From NCBI GenBank assembly GCA_944322775.1, contig CALUQA010000010.1, positions 1 to 7,291 of the forward strand: DNA of 7,291 nt. The letters are read 5' to 3'. A model generated the notes under the pieces. It searched no databases, was not told the origin of the DNA, and saw nothing but the letters and a program-made list of their open reading frames with translations. Positions 1 to 5,915 of the stretch are shown here, piece after piece; the first letter of the stretch is position 1, and every line of letters begins with the position of its first letter. The DNA is from an uncultured Elusimicrobiales bacterium. Its GTDB lineage: Bacteria > Elusimicrobiota > Elusimicrobia > Elusimicrobiales > Elusimicrobiaceae. The position numbers and the translations under genes are program-made.

Positions 1-1133
1 CCCTGCTTGGCCACTTCGTCAAAGCCCCATTTGTCTTTAAACGAAAGTACTTTTTTATACTGTGCCACGGCCTTTTCACGCTCGCCCAACGCGTCATACA
101 CCTGCCCTAGGCGGTATTCATTCCACACGCCCCAACGGCTGGGCTCTTGCTTGGCCAAGGCCTTTTGTCCTGCTTCAAAGGCTTCTTTGGCCTGCTGCCA
201 CTGGCCTTGGGCCATATAGGCCGTGCCAATGGCGGTATACGCGCGGGAAATATAAATATCTTTATAAAACGGGTCTTTGCCGATTAGGTTTAAAAATTCA
301 TAACCGCCTTTTTGCACGGCTTCATAGTCGCCGGTTTCAAACAGGCAGATAAGCTCCACATAGTGCATAAGCGGATTTTCGGGGTATTTGGCGCGCAGCT
401 GGCGGATATACTCCAGCGATTTTTTGGGGTCATAATATTTGCTGTTGCGCGTGTTTTGCACTTCAATTAAAATCAGCTTGGAACTGTCGGAAGTAAACAT
501 CGCTTTTTCGCGCGAGAGATTCAGCTGTGCTACCCCTTCATCGGGGTCGCCTTTTATGGCCACAATGGCGGCAAGCACTTTAATGACGCTGGGCAGCGTG
601 CCGGCAAAATAGTTATAAATGCCCAGGCCAAAATAGGCGTCGTAATAGGTGGGGTCCAACTCCAGCGATTTTTCCAAATTATTAATGGCCTTGCGCCCCG
701 CAAAATAGGCCGTTATCCAGCTGCGGTTGCGCATGGAAAACATGGCCCGCAGCCCGTACAGCGCGCCAATGCCCATATAGGCGTTGGGATCGTCGGGGTT
801 TTGCTTAATCCAGCGTTTAATGCCGGCGATGGAGTCGTCCAGCGTTTTTTCAAACACTTTGCGCTGTTTGTCGTCGCTGGTTTCAAACTCATATTCATAG
901 CGCGACCAGGCAATCATGGCATTGCCAAAATGCGCAAACGGATGATCGGGATACAGGGCAAACACTTTTTCAATGTTTTCCTGCGCGGTGTCAAAATCCA
1001 AGCTGTACACGCCGTTTATGCCCACGGTGGCATATTCCATCACATCAGGCGGCAGTTTGATTTCGGCAGACAAAGGAAGGGCCGCAGTCGCGGTAAAAAG
1101 CATCGCGGCCAGAAACGACCAAACTTTCTTCAT
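1..1133 (-). CDS. Secreted TPR-repeat protein, 3' end outside window
   Basis: The reading frame stays open from the ATG to the left edge, giving 377 codons without a stop. Residues 1-23 form a signal peptide: MKK, a hydrophobic core, then LPLSA before EIK, so the product is exported and probably periplasmic. The rest looks like TPR helical repeats, with paired-helix signatures such as PNAYMGIGALYGLRA, YYDAYFGLGIYNYFAG and, near the visible C-terminus, AYTAIGTAYMAQGQWQQAKEAF followed by YRLGQVYDALGEREKAVAQY (both given here as repeat landmarks). TPR proteins usually act as protein-protein scaffolds; no catalytic motif is visible. The ATG overlaps the serS stop by one base (TAATG), so translation is probably coupled. 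An SD-like GAGG lies 10 nt upstream inside serS. It is the last visible gene of a four-gene operon. The specific family and partner are not recognised. Confidence 0.88.
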   Translation of the reverse strand, partial: MKKVWSFLAAMLFTATAALPLSAEIKLPPDVMEYATVGINGVYSLDFDTAQENIEKVFALYPDHPFAHFGNAMIAWSRYEYEFETSDDKQRKVFEKTLDDSIAGIKRWIKQNPDDPNAYMGIGALYGLRAMFSMRNRSWITAYFAGRKAINNLEKSLELDPTYYDAYFGLGIYNYFAGTLPSVIKVLAAIVAIKGDPDEGVAQLNLSREKAMFTSDSSKLILIEVQNTRNSKYYDPKKSLEYIRQLRAKYPENPLMHYVELICLFETGDYEAVQKGGYEFLNLIGKDPFYKDIYISRAYTAIGTAYMAQGQWQQAKEAFEAGQKALAKQEPSRWGVWNEYRLGQVYDALGEREKAVAQYKKVLSFKDKWGFDEVAKQ

Positions 1134-2422
1134 TATTTTTTGGCCTCTATTTTATCCTTGCCGAAATACGGCCGCAAAGCCGGCGGAATAATGACGGACC
1201 CGTCTGCCTGTTGGAAGTTTTCCAAAATGGCGGCAAACGTGCGCCCCACGGCCAAACCGCTGCCGTTTAAGGTGTGCACATATTCCAGTTTGCCTTGCGC
1301 GTTTTTGTAGCGCAGCCCCATGCGGCGGGCCTGGAAGTCCAAGCAGTTAGAGCAGGAAGAAATTTCGCGGAAGCGGTTTTCGCTGGGCATCCATACTTCA
1401 ATGTCGTACGTCTTGGCAGACGAAAAACCAATGTCGCCCGAGCACAGCTCCACCACGTGGTAGGGCAGGCCCAGCTCTCTAAGCACTTCCTGCGCGTCGG
1501 AGACCATGATCTCCAACATTTGGTAGGAATTTTCCGGTTTGGAAATCATCACCAACTCCACCTTGTTAAACTGGTGATTGCGGATTAAGCCGCGGGTATC
1601 TTTGCCGTACGTGCCCGACTCTTTGCGGAAGCACGGCGTCCACGCCGTCAGTTTAATGGGCAGTTCGCTTTCGGCAATCACGCGGCCGCGGTTTAAGTTG
1701 GTCAGCGGAATCTCCGCCGTGGAAATTAAAAATTGTTTGGGTTCGCCCACCAGTTCATACATATCTTCGCGGAATTTGGGCAGCTGGCCGGTGCCGTACA
1801 AAATTTCTTCGTTCACAATTACCGGCGGCAAAATTTCCGTATAGCCTTTGCGGGCGTGCATGTCCAACATAAACGAAATGATGGCGCGTTCCAACCGGGC
1901 GCCGTCGCCTTTATACAAAGCAAAGCGGCTGCCGGAAAGCGTGGCCGCGGCGGCAAAATCCAAAATGCCCAGGTTTTCGCCCACGGCCTGGTGGTCCAAC
2001 GGTTTAAAATCAAATTTGGGCAAAGGAATCGTGCAGGGCAAATATTCCGGGTTGTCTGCATCGGAAGTGCCCACGGGGATATGCTCGTTGGGAATGTTGG
2101 GAATGCTTAAAAGCAAATCATCAATTTGTTTTTTGAGAGGTTCCAGTTCGGCTTCTTTGGCGGCCATTTCTTCTTTTAAATGGGACACCTGCGCCATGGT
2201 TTCTTTGGCGGCTTCGTCGCCTTTTTCTTTTTTGATAATGCCGATTTGTTTAGACAGACTGTTACGTTTGGCGCGCAGGTCTTCCACGGAGGCCAACACT
2301 TTTTTGTAATTTTCGTAAAGAGCAAGCACTTCGTCAATTTGCGCGGCCAAAGCGGGCTTGCGCAAAGACAGGCGGCGTTTTACCTCATCGGGATTTGCAA
2401 TAATCATTTTGATGTCGAGCAT
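1133..2422 (-). CDS. serS: Seryl-tRNA synthetase
   Basis: Cytoplasmic class II aminoacyl-tRNA synthetase that charges tRNA-Ser (and tRNA-Sec where present) with serine using ATP. The 429-residue length is normal for bacterial SerRS. Residues 1-10 (MLDIKMIIAN) match the family's usual opening. Roughly residues 27-105 are a Lys/Glu/Leu-rich antiparallel coiled coil, the arm that grips the long variable arm of tRNA-Ser. The catalytic core shows STAEIPLTN (234-242), motif 2 with FRKE (265-268) and GKDTRGLIRNHQF (273-285), the active-site segment FREISSCSNC (351-360), and motif 3 GLAVGRT (389-395) with its invariant Arg394. All key residues appear intact. The start is supported by GAGG about 6 nt upstream and by a stop of the preceding gene only 2 bp away. 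Its placement between a membrane protein and an exported TPR protein is unusual for a housekeeping enzyme. Confidence 0.98.
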   Translation of the reverse strand: MLDIKMIIANPDEVKRRLSLRKPALAAQIDEVLALYENYKKVLASVEDLRAKRNSLSKQIGIIKKEKGDEAAKETMAQVSHLKEEMAAKEAELEPLKKQIDDLLLSIPNIPNEHIPVGTSDADNPEYLPCTIPLPKFDFKPLDHQAVGENLGILDFAAAATLSGSRFALYKGDGARLERAIISFMLDMHARKGYTEILPPVIVNEEILYGTGQLPKFREDMYELVGEPKQFLISTAEIPLTNLNRGRVIAESELPIKLTAWTPCFRKESGTYGKDTRGLIRNHQFNKVELVMISKPENSYQMLEIMVSDAQEVLRELGLPYHVVELCSGDIGFSSAKTYDIEVWMPSENRFREISSCSNCLDFQARRMGLRYKNAQGKLEYVHTLNGSGLAVGRTFAAILENFQQADGSVIIPPALRPYFGKDKIEAKK

Positions 2423-2424
2423 AT

Positions 2425-2682
2425 TTACCTCGTGTTATCTTCTTCTAAATTCACCATATACGGCTGCGGGAAAAAGTGTCTGTAAGGCTTAATCGTCTTG
2501 GCGGCATATTCCACGGCATACGCACCCAAAAGGCGCGTGCTCACCGGGGCCACGGCACTTTGGCTAACCACCAACACCGCCGCCAACACCAGCAAAGCCG
2601 CCGTAAGCGTTTTGACTATAAAAAAGAAACCGTTTAACGCTAAAGAAGAAAGCGTCTTTTGCTGTTGTGTAACGGGCTTCAT
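2425..2682 (-). CDS. Unrecognised 85-residue single-pass membrane protein
   Basis: A small protein I cannot assign to a family. A basic, polar N-terminus (MKPVTQQQK) is followed by one hydrophobic segment at about residues 13-41 (long Leu/Ala/Val run). A tail of roughly 45 residues follows, with Tyr, Phe, Pro and Lys (YRHFFPQPYM) and the acidic end NLEEDNTR. The positive-inside rule predicts a cytoplasmic N-terminus and a periplasmic tail; an uncleaved anchor fits better than a signal peptide. The frame is open further upstream, but this ATG is chosen because it overlaps the lipoprotein stop as ATGA and has AGGA 6 nt upstream; a longer start would run deep into that gene. It ends 2 bp before serS. 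Its tight coupling to the lipoprotein suggests a shared envelope role, but that is inference. Confidence 0.78.
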   Translation of the reverse strand: MKPVTQQQKTLSSLALNGFFFIVKTLTAALLVLAAVLVVSQSAVAPVSTRLLGAYAVEYAAKTIKPYRHFFPQPYMVNLEEDNTR

Positions 2683-3359
2683 TTTTTTTCCTGCAATTTG
2701 GCTAATTCTTTTGTAAAACTTTTTACCAGGCTGCGCGCGATATAATCGGCCGCGTCCAACGCGCTGGAGCTTTCGTCCGACAAAGAGCCTATCCACACAA
2801 TTTCAGCCGTCTCCACGTCCACCAGTTTGGCAATAATGCCCACCTGAGCATTAATGGTATATTGGCTGGGGCGCACATCGGTGCTGTGGGTGTACTGCGT
2901 GCCCACATTTTGCGTATAGGCGGCATAACTGCCGTCGGGCAATTTCATCACGTTTTGGGCGTATACCGGCTGGGCTTCCGTGCGGCGCGTGGCCACCATG
3001 GTGACCCCCGTGCGCGTGGGAGTATAGGAGGTAACCTCCCCAATCAGCAATACGTCCACCCCCAAAATCTGGCCGATTTTGCGTGTCGTCTCCGGCGAGA
3101 GATAGCCCGACACGGAAATATTGTGCTCTTTAAGCACCTGTTCCAGTTGGGCGCGCTCCACCACTTTAAAGCCGGACTCTATCAAATACTTGGCAAACAA
3201 ATTCTCCACGCCCGACAGCCCGCTGTACGGGCTGGAAAACCCCATAATGCCAATACGGTTCATTTGGCTGAAATCGTAGCTCTGGCTAATCACCGTTTTA
3301 GGCGTGCAGCCCATGCCAAGTAAAGCAAAGGCCAGTAAAGAGATTAAAATTTTTCTCAT
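2679..3359 (-). CDS. CsgG/LpoB-like envelope lipoprotein
   Basis: A 226-residue probable lipoprotein. MRKILISLLAFALLGMG precedes Cys18, a signal peptide with a loose lipobox (GMGC rather than the classic L-x-G-C). Ser or other +2 sorting cannot be judged; Thr19 follows the Cys. Residues 34-110 have the pattern of the CsgG/HfaB/FlgO/LpoB fold: a first strand RIGIMGFS, a helix ENLFAKYLIESGFKVVERAQ, then QVLKEHNISVSGYL, TTRKIGQILGVDVLLIGEV. A C-terminal strand-helix unit follows (VDVETAEIVWIG at 181-191, then a helix to residue 222). The middle (112-165) is Tyr/Thr/Gln-rich and resembles an inserted loop. Family members include the curli secretion channel and activators of penicillin-binding proteins; which role applies here is not decidable. 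The start is the Met before the signal peptide; upstream in-frame codons look non-coding. It is the first gene of the operon, with a promoter 6 nt before its ATG and no SD. Confidence 0.85.
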   Translation of the reverse strand: MRKILISLLAFALLGMGCTPKTVISQSYDFSQMNRIGIMGFSSPYSGLSGVENLFAKYLIESGFKVVERAQLEQVLKEHNISVSGYLSPETTRKIGQILGVDVLLIGEVTSYTPTRTGVTMVATRRTEAQPVYAQNVMKLPDGSYAAYTQNVGTQYTHSTDVRPSQYTINAQVGIIAKLVDVETAEIVWIGSLSDESSSALDAADYIARSLVKSFTKELAKLQEKK

Positions 3360-3365
3360 AGTTTC

Positions 3366-3371
3366 ATTATA
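3366..3371 (-). promoter_or_regulatory. -10 element of the lipoprotein-TM-serS-TPR operon
   Basis: A perfect TATAAT on the minus strand, followed by 6 nt (GAAACT) and the lipoprotein ATG. In sigma70 geometry +1 falls on the A of that ATG, so the transcript would be leaderless; no SD is present. There is no good -35: TAGACA (5 of 6) lies only 13 nt upstream, too close. The local AT-richness lowers confidence. Confidence 0.5.
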
Positions 3372-3413
3372 TAATTTTTGGTCTTGTCTATCCTCTGGTA
3401 TAACACGGCTAAA

Positions 3414-3422
3414 TGGTATAAT
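3414..3422 (+). promoter_or_regulatory. Extended -10 promoter of the kdsC-like gene
   Basis: TGGTATAAT is a perfect extended -10 (TGn plus consensus hexamer), which can compensate for the poor -35 (TCTGGT at 17-bp spacing). Six nt separate the hexamer from the ATG, predicting a leaderless transcript. A second copy of TGGTATAA starts at 3396, which could be an upstream alternative promoter (TATAAC) or half of a direct-repeat binding site. Confidence 0.65.
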
Positions 3423-3428
3423 TATTAC

Positions 3429-4025
3429 ATGAATCCCGATTTTATTAAAAAAGCAAAAAGCCTTAAAGTGTTGCTCACCGACATTGACGGCGTGATGACA
3501 GACAGCAAACTCACCTGGTACACCGATGCACAAGGCAACCCCATAGAAGTAAAAAATTTTGAGTCTTTAGACGGCATGGGCATGATTTTTCTGCGCGCCT
3601 GCGGCATACGCACGGGCATTATTTCCCGCGGGTCGGCCCCCGTTTTGCAGCAATGGGCCAAACTGCTGGGCATGGATATCCTTTATTACGGCACCATGGA
3701 CAAAGCAGCCGCCCTGCTTGACGCTTGCCAGCGCTTTGGCGCCAGCGCCGAAGAAGCCGCCTTTATCGGCGACGATATTATAGACTTGGGCGTGTTGAAA
3801 ACCGCCGGCCTGCCGCTGACGGTGTCCAACGGCGTGCAAGAAGTAAAAGACGTGGCGCTTTACGCTTCCCCCAAACACGGCGGCGAAGGGGCCGTGCGCG
3901 ACATTTGCGAACAAATTTTAAAAGCCCGCGACCAATGGCAAGGCATTGTAAAAGCCGTGGAAGAGGGCACGTTTACCGACCCCAAGACGCAATTAATCGT
4001 TGTCAAAAACACTTTGAAAAAATAA
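3429..4025 (+). CDS. kdsC: KdsC-family HAD phosphatase (Kdo-8-phosphate phosphatase-like)
   Basis: A 198-residue capless class-III HAD phosphatase, the size of KdsC, which removes phosphate from 3-deoxy-manno-octulosonate 8-phosphate during synthesis of Kdo for LPS inner core. Visible motifs are DIDGVMTD with nucleophile Asp18 and acid/base Asp20, the KdsC-type segment VKNFESLDGMG (41-51), Lys92 (motif III), GDDIID (113-118, Mg2+ binding), and HGGEGAVRDIC (149-159), matching the family's C-terminal GGxGAVRE loop. One oddity is that the usual ITGRxS around motif II reads ISRGSA (65-70), and the downstream Arg of the family pattern is Trp76. Phosphatase activity is well supported, but the exact substrate is less so; KDN-9-P or another sugar-acid phosphatase is possible. 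An in-frame TTG at 3378 would add 17 residues that do not resemble the family, so the ATG is preferred. No SD; the promoter suggests a leaderless start. Confidence 0.88.
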   Translation: MNPDFIKKAKSLKVLLTDIDGVMTDSKLTWYTDAQGNPIEVKNFESLDGMGMIFLRACGIRTGIISRGSAPVLQQWAKLLGMDILYYGTMDKAAALLDACQRFGASAEEAAFIGDDIIDLGVLKTAGLPLTVSNGVQEVKDVALYASPKHGGEGAVRDICEQILKARDQWQGIVKAVEEGTFTDPKTQLIVVKNTLKK

Positions 4026-4028
4026 AAT
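4000..4028 (+). promoter_or_regulatory. Sigma70-type promoter of the outer-membrane barrel gene
   Basis: TTGTCA, a 17-bp spacer, then TAAAAT: each hexamer matches 5 of 6 consensus bases. The -35 lies inside the end of the kdsC-like gene and the -10 overlaps its stop codon. Expected +1 is near 4035, giving a leader of about 25 nt that contains GAGG 8 nt before the ATG. The barrel gene can therefore be expressed independently of the gene upstream. Confidence 0.65.
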
Positions 4029-4045
4029 ATAAGTAACTACTTATA
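4028..4045 (+). promoter_or_regulatory. Operator-like palindrome at the barrel gene's transcription start
   Basis: TATAAGTA AC TACTTATA has perfect 8-bp arms around a 2-bp centre. It begins on the last base of the -10 hexamer and spans the predicted +1, a typical place for a repressor of a dimeric helix-turn-helix regulator. It is too AT-rich and lacks a U-tract to serve as a terminator of the kdsC-like gene. No regulator gene lies nearby. Confidence 0.45.
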
Positions 4046-4059
4046 AAGCGAGGTCTTAC

Positions 4060-4719
4060 ATGAAAAAACTATTTATTTTAGCCGCTTTGCTTTGCGCCCC
4101 CGCATTGTACGCGGCTGAGCAGTATACCTGCTGCTCTTACGAAGAAACCCCGAAATATGGTTTGCAAACCAACACCACCCGCGTGGAATTTTACGGCGGG
4201 GTGGCCTTGCCCGAAGATGACTGGTCCGAAAACGGCCAAACCCTGCAGCTGGGCGACACGGGCTTTACGGCCGGCCTGGCTTTTGTGCGCAACGTTTTGC
4301 CTTGGTTGACCTTGGGTCTGGACGGCAACTATGCCGGCTTGTCCAACGGGGACGATTTTACCACCACCGACAGCCGCACCGTTAACTACCGCTCCGGCAT
4401 TGCCACGGCTATGGTGGCGGGCCGCGTGTATTTGTTCCCGCATTCCATGACGCGTCTTTACGGCACGGCCGGTATCGGTGCCGGTTATATGTACACCAGA
4501 GAAAAAGACGCCGCCACCGGCGACAAACAAACCTTTGACAGCACCGACATCGCCTGGATGTTGGGTGCCGGGTTGGAATTTGACATTGACGAAACCGTCG
4601 TGTTCGGCGCTGAAGGCCGCTATAACCTGGTGGGCATGCGCTCGGAACTTAAAGACCGCTTCGGCAAAGACGATTACGGCTATTGGACCATTATGCTCAA
4701 GCTGGGCGTAAAGTTCTAA
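4060..4719 (+). CDS. Outer-membrane beta-barrel protein, OmpA/OmpW-like size
   Basis: A 219-residue exported protein. Residues 1-18 are a signal peptide (MKK, hydrophobic core, ALYA) with cleavage before AEQ or EQY. The mature part consists of alternating-residue amphipathic strands with Gly/aromatic content, for example TRVEFYGGVAL, TGFTAGLAFVRNVLPWLTLGL, MTRLYGTAGIGAGYMY, IAWMLGAGLEFDI and VVFGAEGRYNL. It ends in MLKLGVKF, whose terminal Phe is the classic signal recognised by the BAM insertion machinery. The length fits an 8-stranded barrel without a periplasmic OmpA C-terminal domain. A Cys-Cys pair sits at residues 24-25, near the mature N-terminus. Function (porin, adhesin or structural) cannot be read from the sequence. 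It has its own promoter, GAGG SD, upstream palindrome and a strong terminator, so it is probably a monocistronic, well-expressed gene. Confidence 0.85.
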   Translation: MKKLFILAALLCAPALYAAEQYTCCSYEETPKYGLQTNTTRVEFYGGVALPEDDWSENGQTLQLGDTGFTAGLAFVRNVLPWLTLGLDGNYAGLSNGDDFTTTDSRTVNYRSGIATAMVAGRVYLFPHSMTRLYGTAGIGAGYMYTREKDAATGDKQTFDSTDIAWMLGAGLEFDIDETVVFGAEGRYNLVGMRSELKDRFGKDDYGYWTIMLKLGVKF

Positions 4720-4732
4720 TCCGCTTGATTTT

Positions 4733-4766
4733 AAAAACCGCCGCTTTTTACAGCGGCGGTTTTTTT
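4733..4766 (+). terminator. Strong intrinsic terminator after the barrel gene
   Basis: A GC-rich 9-bp stem, ACCGCCGCT pairing with AGCGGCGGT, has a 6-nt loop (TTTTAC) and is followed by seven Ts. The flanking A-run pairs with the T-tract, lengthening the stem. It starts 13 nt after the stop codon. The A-tract upstream means it could also work on the opposite strand. It insulates the barrel gene from the next promoter. Confidence 0.93.
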
Positions 4767-4782
4767 ATAACCTTTTTTGCCG

Positions 4783-4811
4783 CTGACAAAACACGGCAGA
4801 ACTTTTACAAT
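4783..4811 (+). promoter_or_regulatory. Promoter of the DUF1646 permease gene, predicted leaderless
   Basis: CTGACA (5 of 6), an ideal 17-bp spacer, and TACAAT (5 of 6), just downstream of the terminator. The hexamer ends 6 nt before the ATG, placing +1 on the start codon. The six intervening bases (ATCTTT) contain no SD. This is the best-formed of the three leaderless-type promoters in the window. Confidence 0.72.
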
Positions 4812-4817
4812 ATCTTT

Positions 4818-5867
4818 ATGGAAACTGCGCTTTCTTTCTGGCAAACGCTTTTGCTTTCGGCCCTGGTGGCCGTGGTGTTGTTTGTGCCTTTTTTGGTGCA
4901 TAAAGCGGAAGAAAATTTGGAAGTCTTTTTATTTATCTGCTCGCTGGCGGCCGTCAGCATTTCCGGCGTGTGGAGCGGGCACCTGCTGGCTGAAGCGGTC
5001 AAAGAACCGTTGCTCATTTCCGTTGCGGTGTTGGTGCTGGGGCTGTTGTTTAAACGCTTTGGCGGCGGGCTCAATTTGTTTGCAAACCGCATGGAAAACC
5101 GCCTGGGCCCCAAGCTTTTTTTATTTTCGTTTATCTTGCTTTTGGGCTTGCTGTCCAGTTTTATTACGGCCATTATTGCGGCACTGCTGGCGGCGGAAGT
5201 GATTAAAAGTTTCCGTCTGAACGAACGCGAAAAAACACGCCTTATTGTGTATGCCTGCTTTGCCATTGGGCTGGGCGCGGTGCTTACGCCCGTCGGGGAG
5301 CCGCTTTCCACCATTGTGGTGGCCCGTTTAAAAGAAGCCCCGTATTATGCCGATTTTTTCTTTTTGCTTACACTTCTTGGCTGGTGGATTGTGCCCGGGG
5401 TAACACTGTTTGCGCTTTTATCCGTGCCGCTTGCTTCCCGCGCGCTGACAGACCCCAACCGTTCCGTTTCTGCCGACACCAACGCCGCCGTGCTGGGCCG
5501 CGCTGGCAAAGTATATTTGTTTGTGGCCGCACTTGTTTTGCTAGGAGAGGGCCTTAAACCGCTGGCCGAAAAAACCATTTTGCACCTTTCGCGCGGCGTG
5601 CTGTATTGGATAAACTCGCTGTCTGCCGTGCTGGATAATGCCACCCTGGCCAGCATAGAAATACAGCCCTCTTTACCGCCGGACACATTAGTCTTTTTGC
5701 TTCTCTCTTTGGTGCTGGCGGGCGGGCTGCTTATCCCGGGGAATATCCCCAATATCATCTGCGCTTCCAAGCTCGACATCAAAAGCCGCGACTGGGCCCG
5801 CGTGGCGCTGCCTGTGGGACTTGTCTGCATGCTGATTTATTTTATTCTGCTTATCGTTCTGCTTTAG
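4818..5867 (+). CDS. DUF1646 family predicted cation permease
   Basis: A 349-residue, very hydrophobic inner-membrane protein with about ten membrane segments. I recognise it as the DUF1646 'predicted cation transporter' family, part of the ion-transporter (ArsB/NhaD-like) superfamily. Supporting segments are GAVLTPVGEPLSTIVVARL (153-171), LSAVLDNATLASIEIQPS (268-285) and LLIPGNIPNIICASKL (304-319). The two Pro/Gly-containing segments, TPVGEP and PGNIPNI, look like the paired re-entrant hairpins of this superfamily, and Asp273-Asn274 lies where a conserved DN motif is expected to bind the ion. The transported ion is not established for the family. The frame is open upstream into the terminator, but this ATG follows a good promoter by 6 nt and begins a normal family N-terminus. 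No SD. The next gene, mgtC-like, has its own promoter. Confidence 0.85.
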   Translation: METALSFWQTLLLSALVAVVLFVPFLVHKAEENLEVFLFICSLAAVSISGVWSGHLLAEAVKEPLLISVAVLVLGLLFKRFGGGLNLFANRMENRLGPKLFLFSFILLLGLLSSFITAIIAALLAAEVIKSFRLNEREKTRLIVYACFAIGLGAVLTPVGEPLSTIVVARLKEAPYYADFFFLLTLLGWWIVPGVTLFALLSVPLASRALTDPNRSVSADTNAAVLGRAGKVYLFVAALVLLGEGLKPLAEKTILHLSRGVLYWINSLSAVLDNATLASIEIQPSLPPDTLVFLLLSLVLAGGLLIPGNIPNIICASKLDIKSRDWARVALPVGLVCMLIYFILLIVLL

Positions 5868-5871
5868 CCCC

Positions 5872-5899
5872 TTGCACAGCAAATTTGTTTTGCTATAAT
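5872..5899 (+). promoter_or_regulatory. Extended -10 promoter of the mgtC-like gene
   Basis: TTGCAC (weak -35), a 16-bp spacer, and TGCTATAAT, a perfect extended -10. Expected +1 is near 5906, so the leader is about 10 nt, just long enough for the AGGA SD 5 nt before the ATG. The spacer is filled by a short inverted repeat, AGCAAA-5 nt-TTTGCT (5878-5894), a weak operator candidate. Confidence 0.68.
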
Positions 5900-5915
5900 A
5901 GAAAAAAGGATTTTT

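Noticed and set aside
1..352. Two short plus-strand open frames at the left edge
   Set aside because: They are antisense to the TPR gene, whose minus-strand frame is continuous from its signal peptide to the edge.
1733..2110. 125-codon plus-strand open frame antisense to serS (and other long antisense frames over serS, kdsC and the permease)
   Set aside because: Composition follows the reverse complement of a certain gene; no SD, no promoter and no protein-like pattern.
2683..2796. N-terminal extension of the small membrane protein by 38 residues
   Set aside because: It would overlap 114 bases of the lipoprotein gene; the internal ATG has the SD and the ATGA coupling.
3027..3039. GGAGGTAACCTCC palindrome resembling a strong SD on both strands
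   Set aside because: Internal to the lipoprotein gene, encoding GEVTS; no suitable start codon or ORF follows on either strand.
3216..3234. Inverted repeat CAGCCCG-5 nt-CGGGCTG that could form a hairpin
   Set aside because: It lies inside the lipoprotein coding region, has no T-tract, and is explained by codons for SPYSGL; not a terminator.
4683..4817. N-terminal extension of the DUF1646 protein by 45 residues
   Set aside because: It would run through the terminator hairpin and the promoter, and overlap the barrel gene.
5738..5750. GGGGA-ATA-TCCCC palindrome
   Set aside because: Falls on the conserved PGNIPNI codons of the DUF1646 gene; coding constraint explains it.
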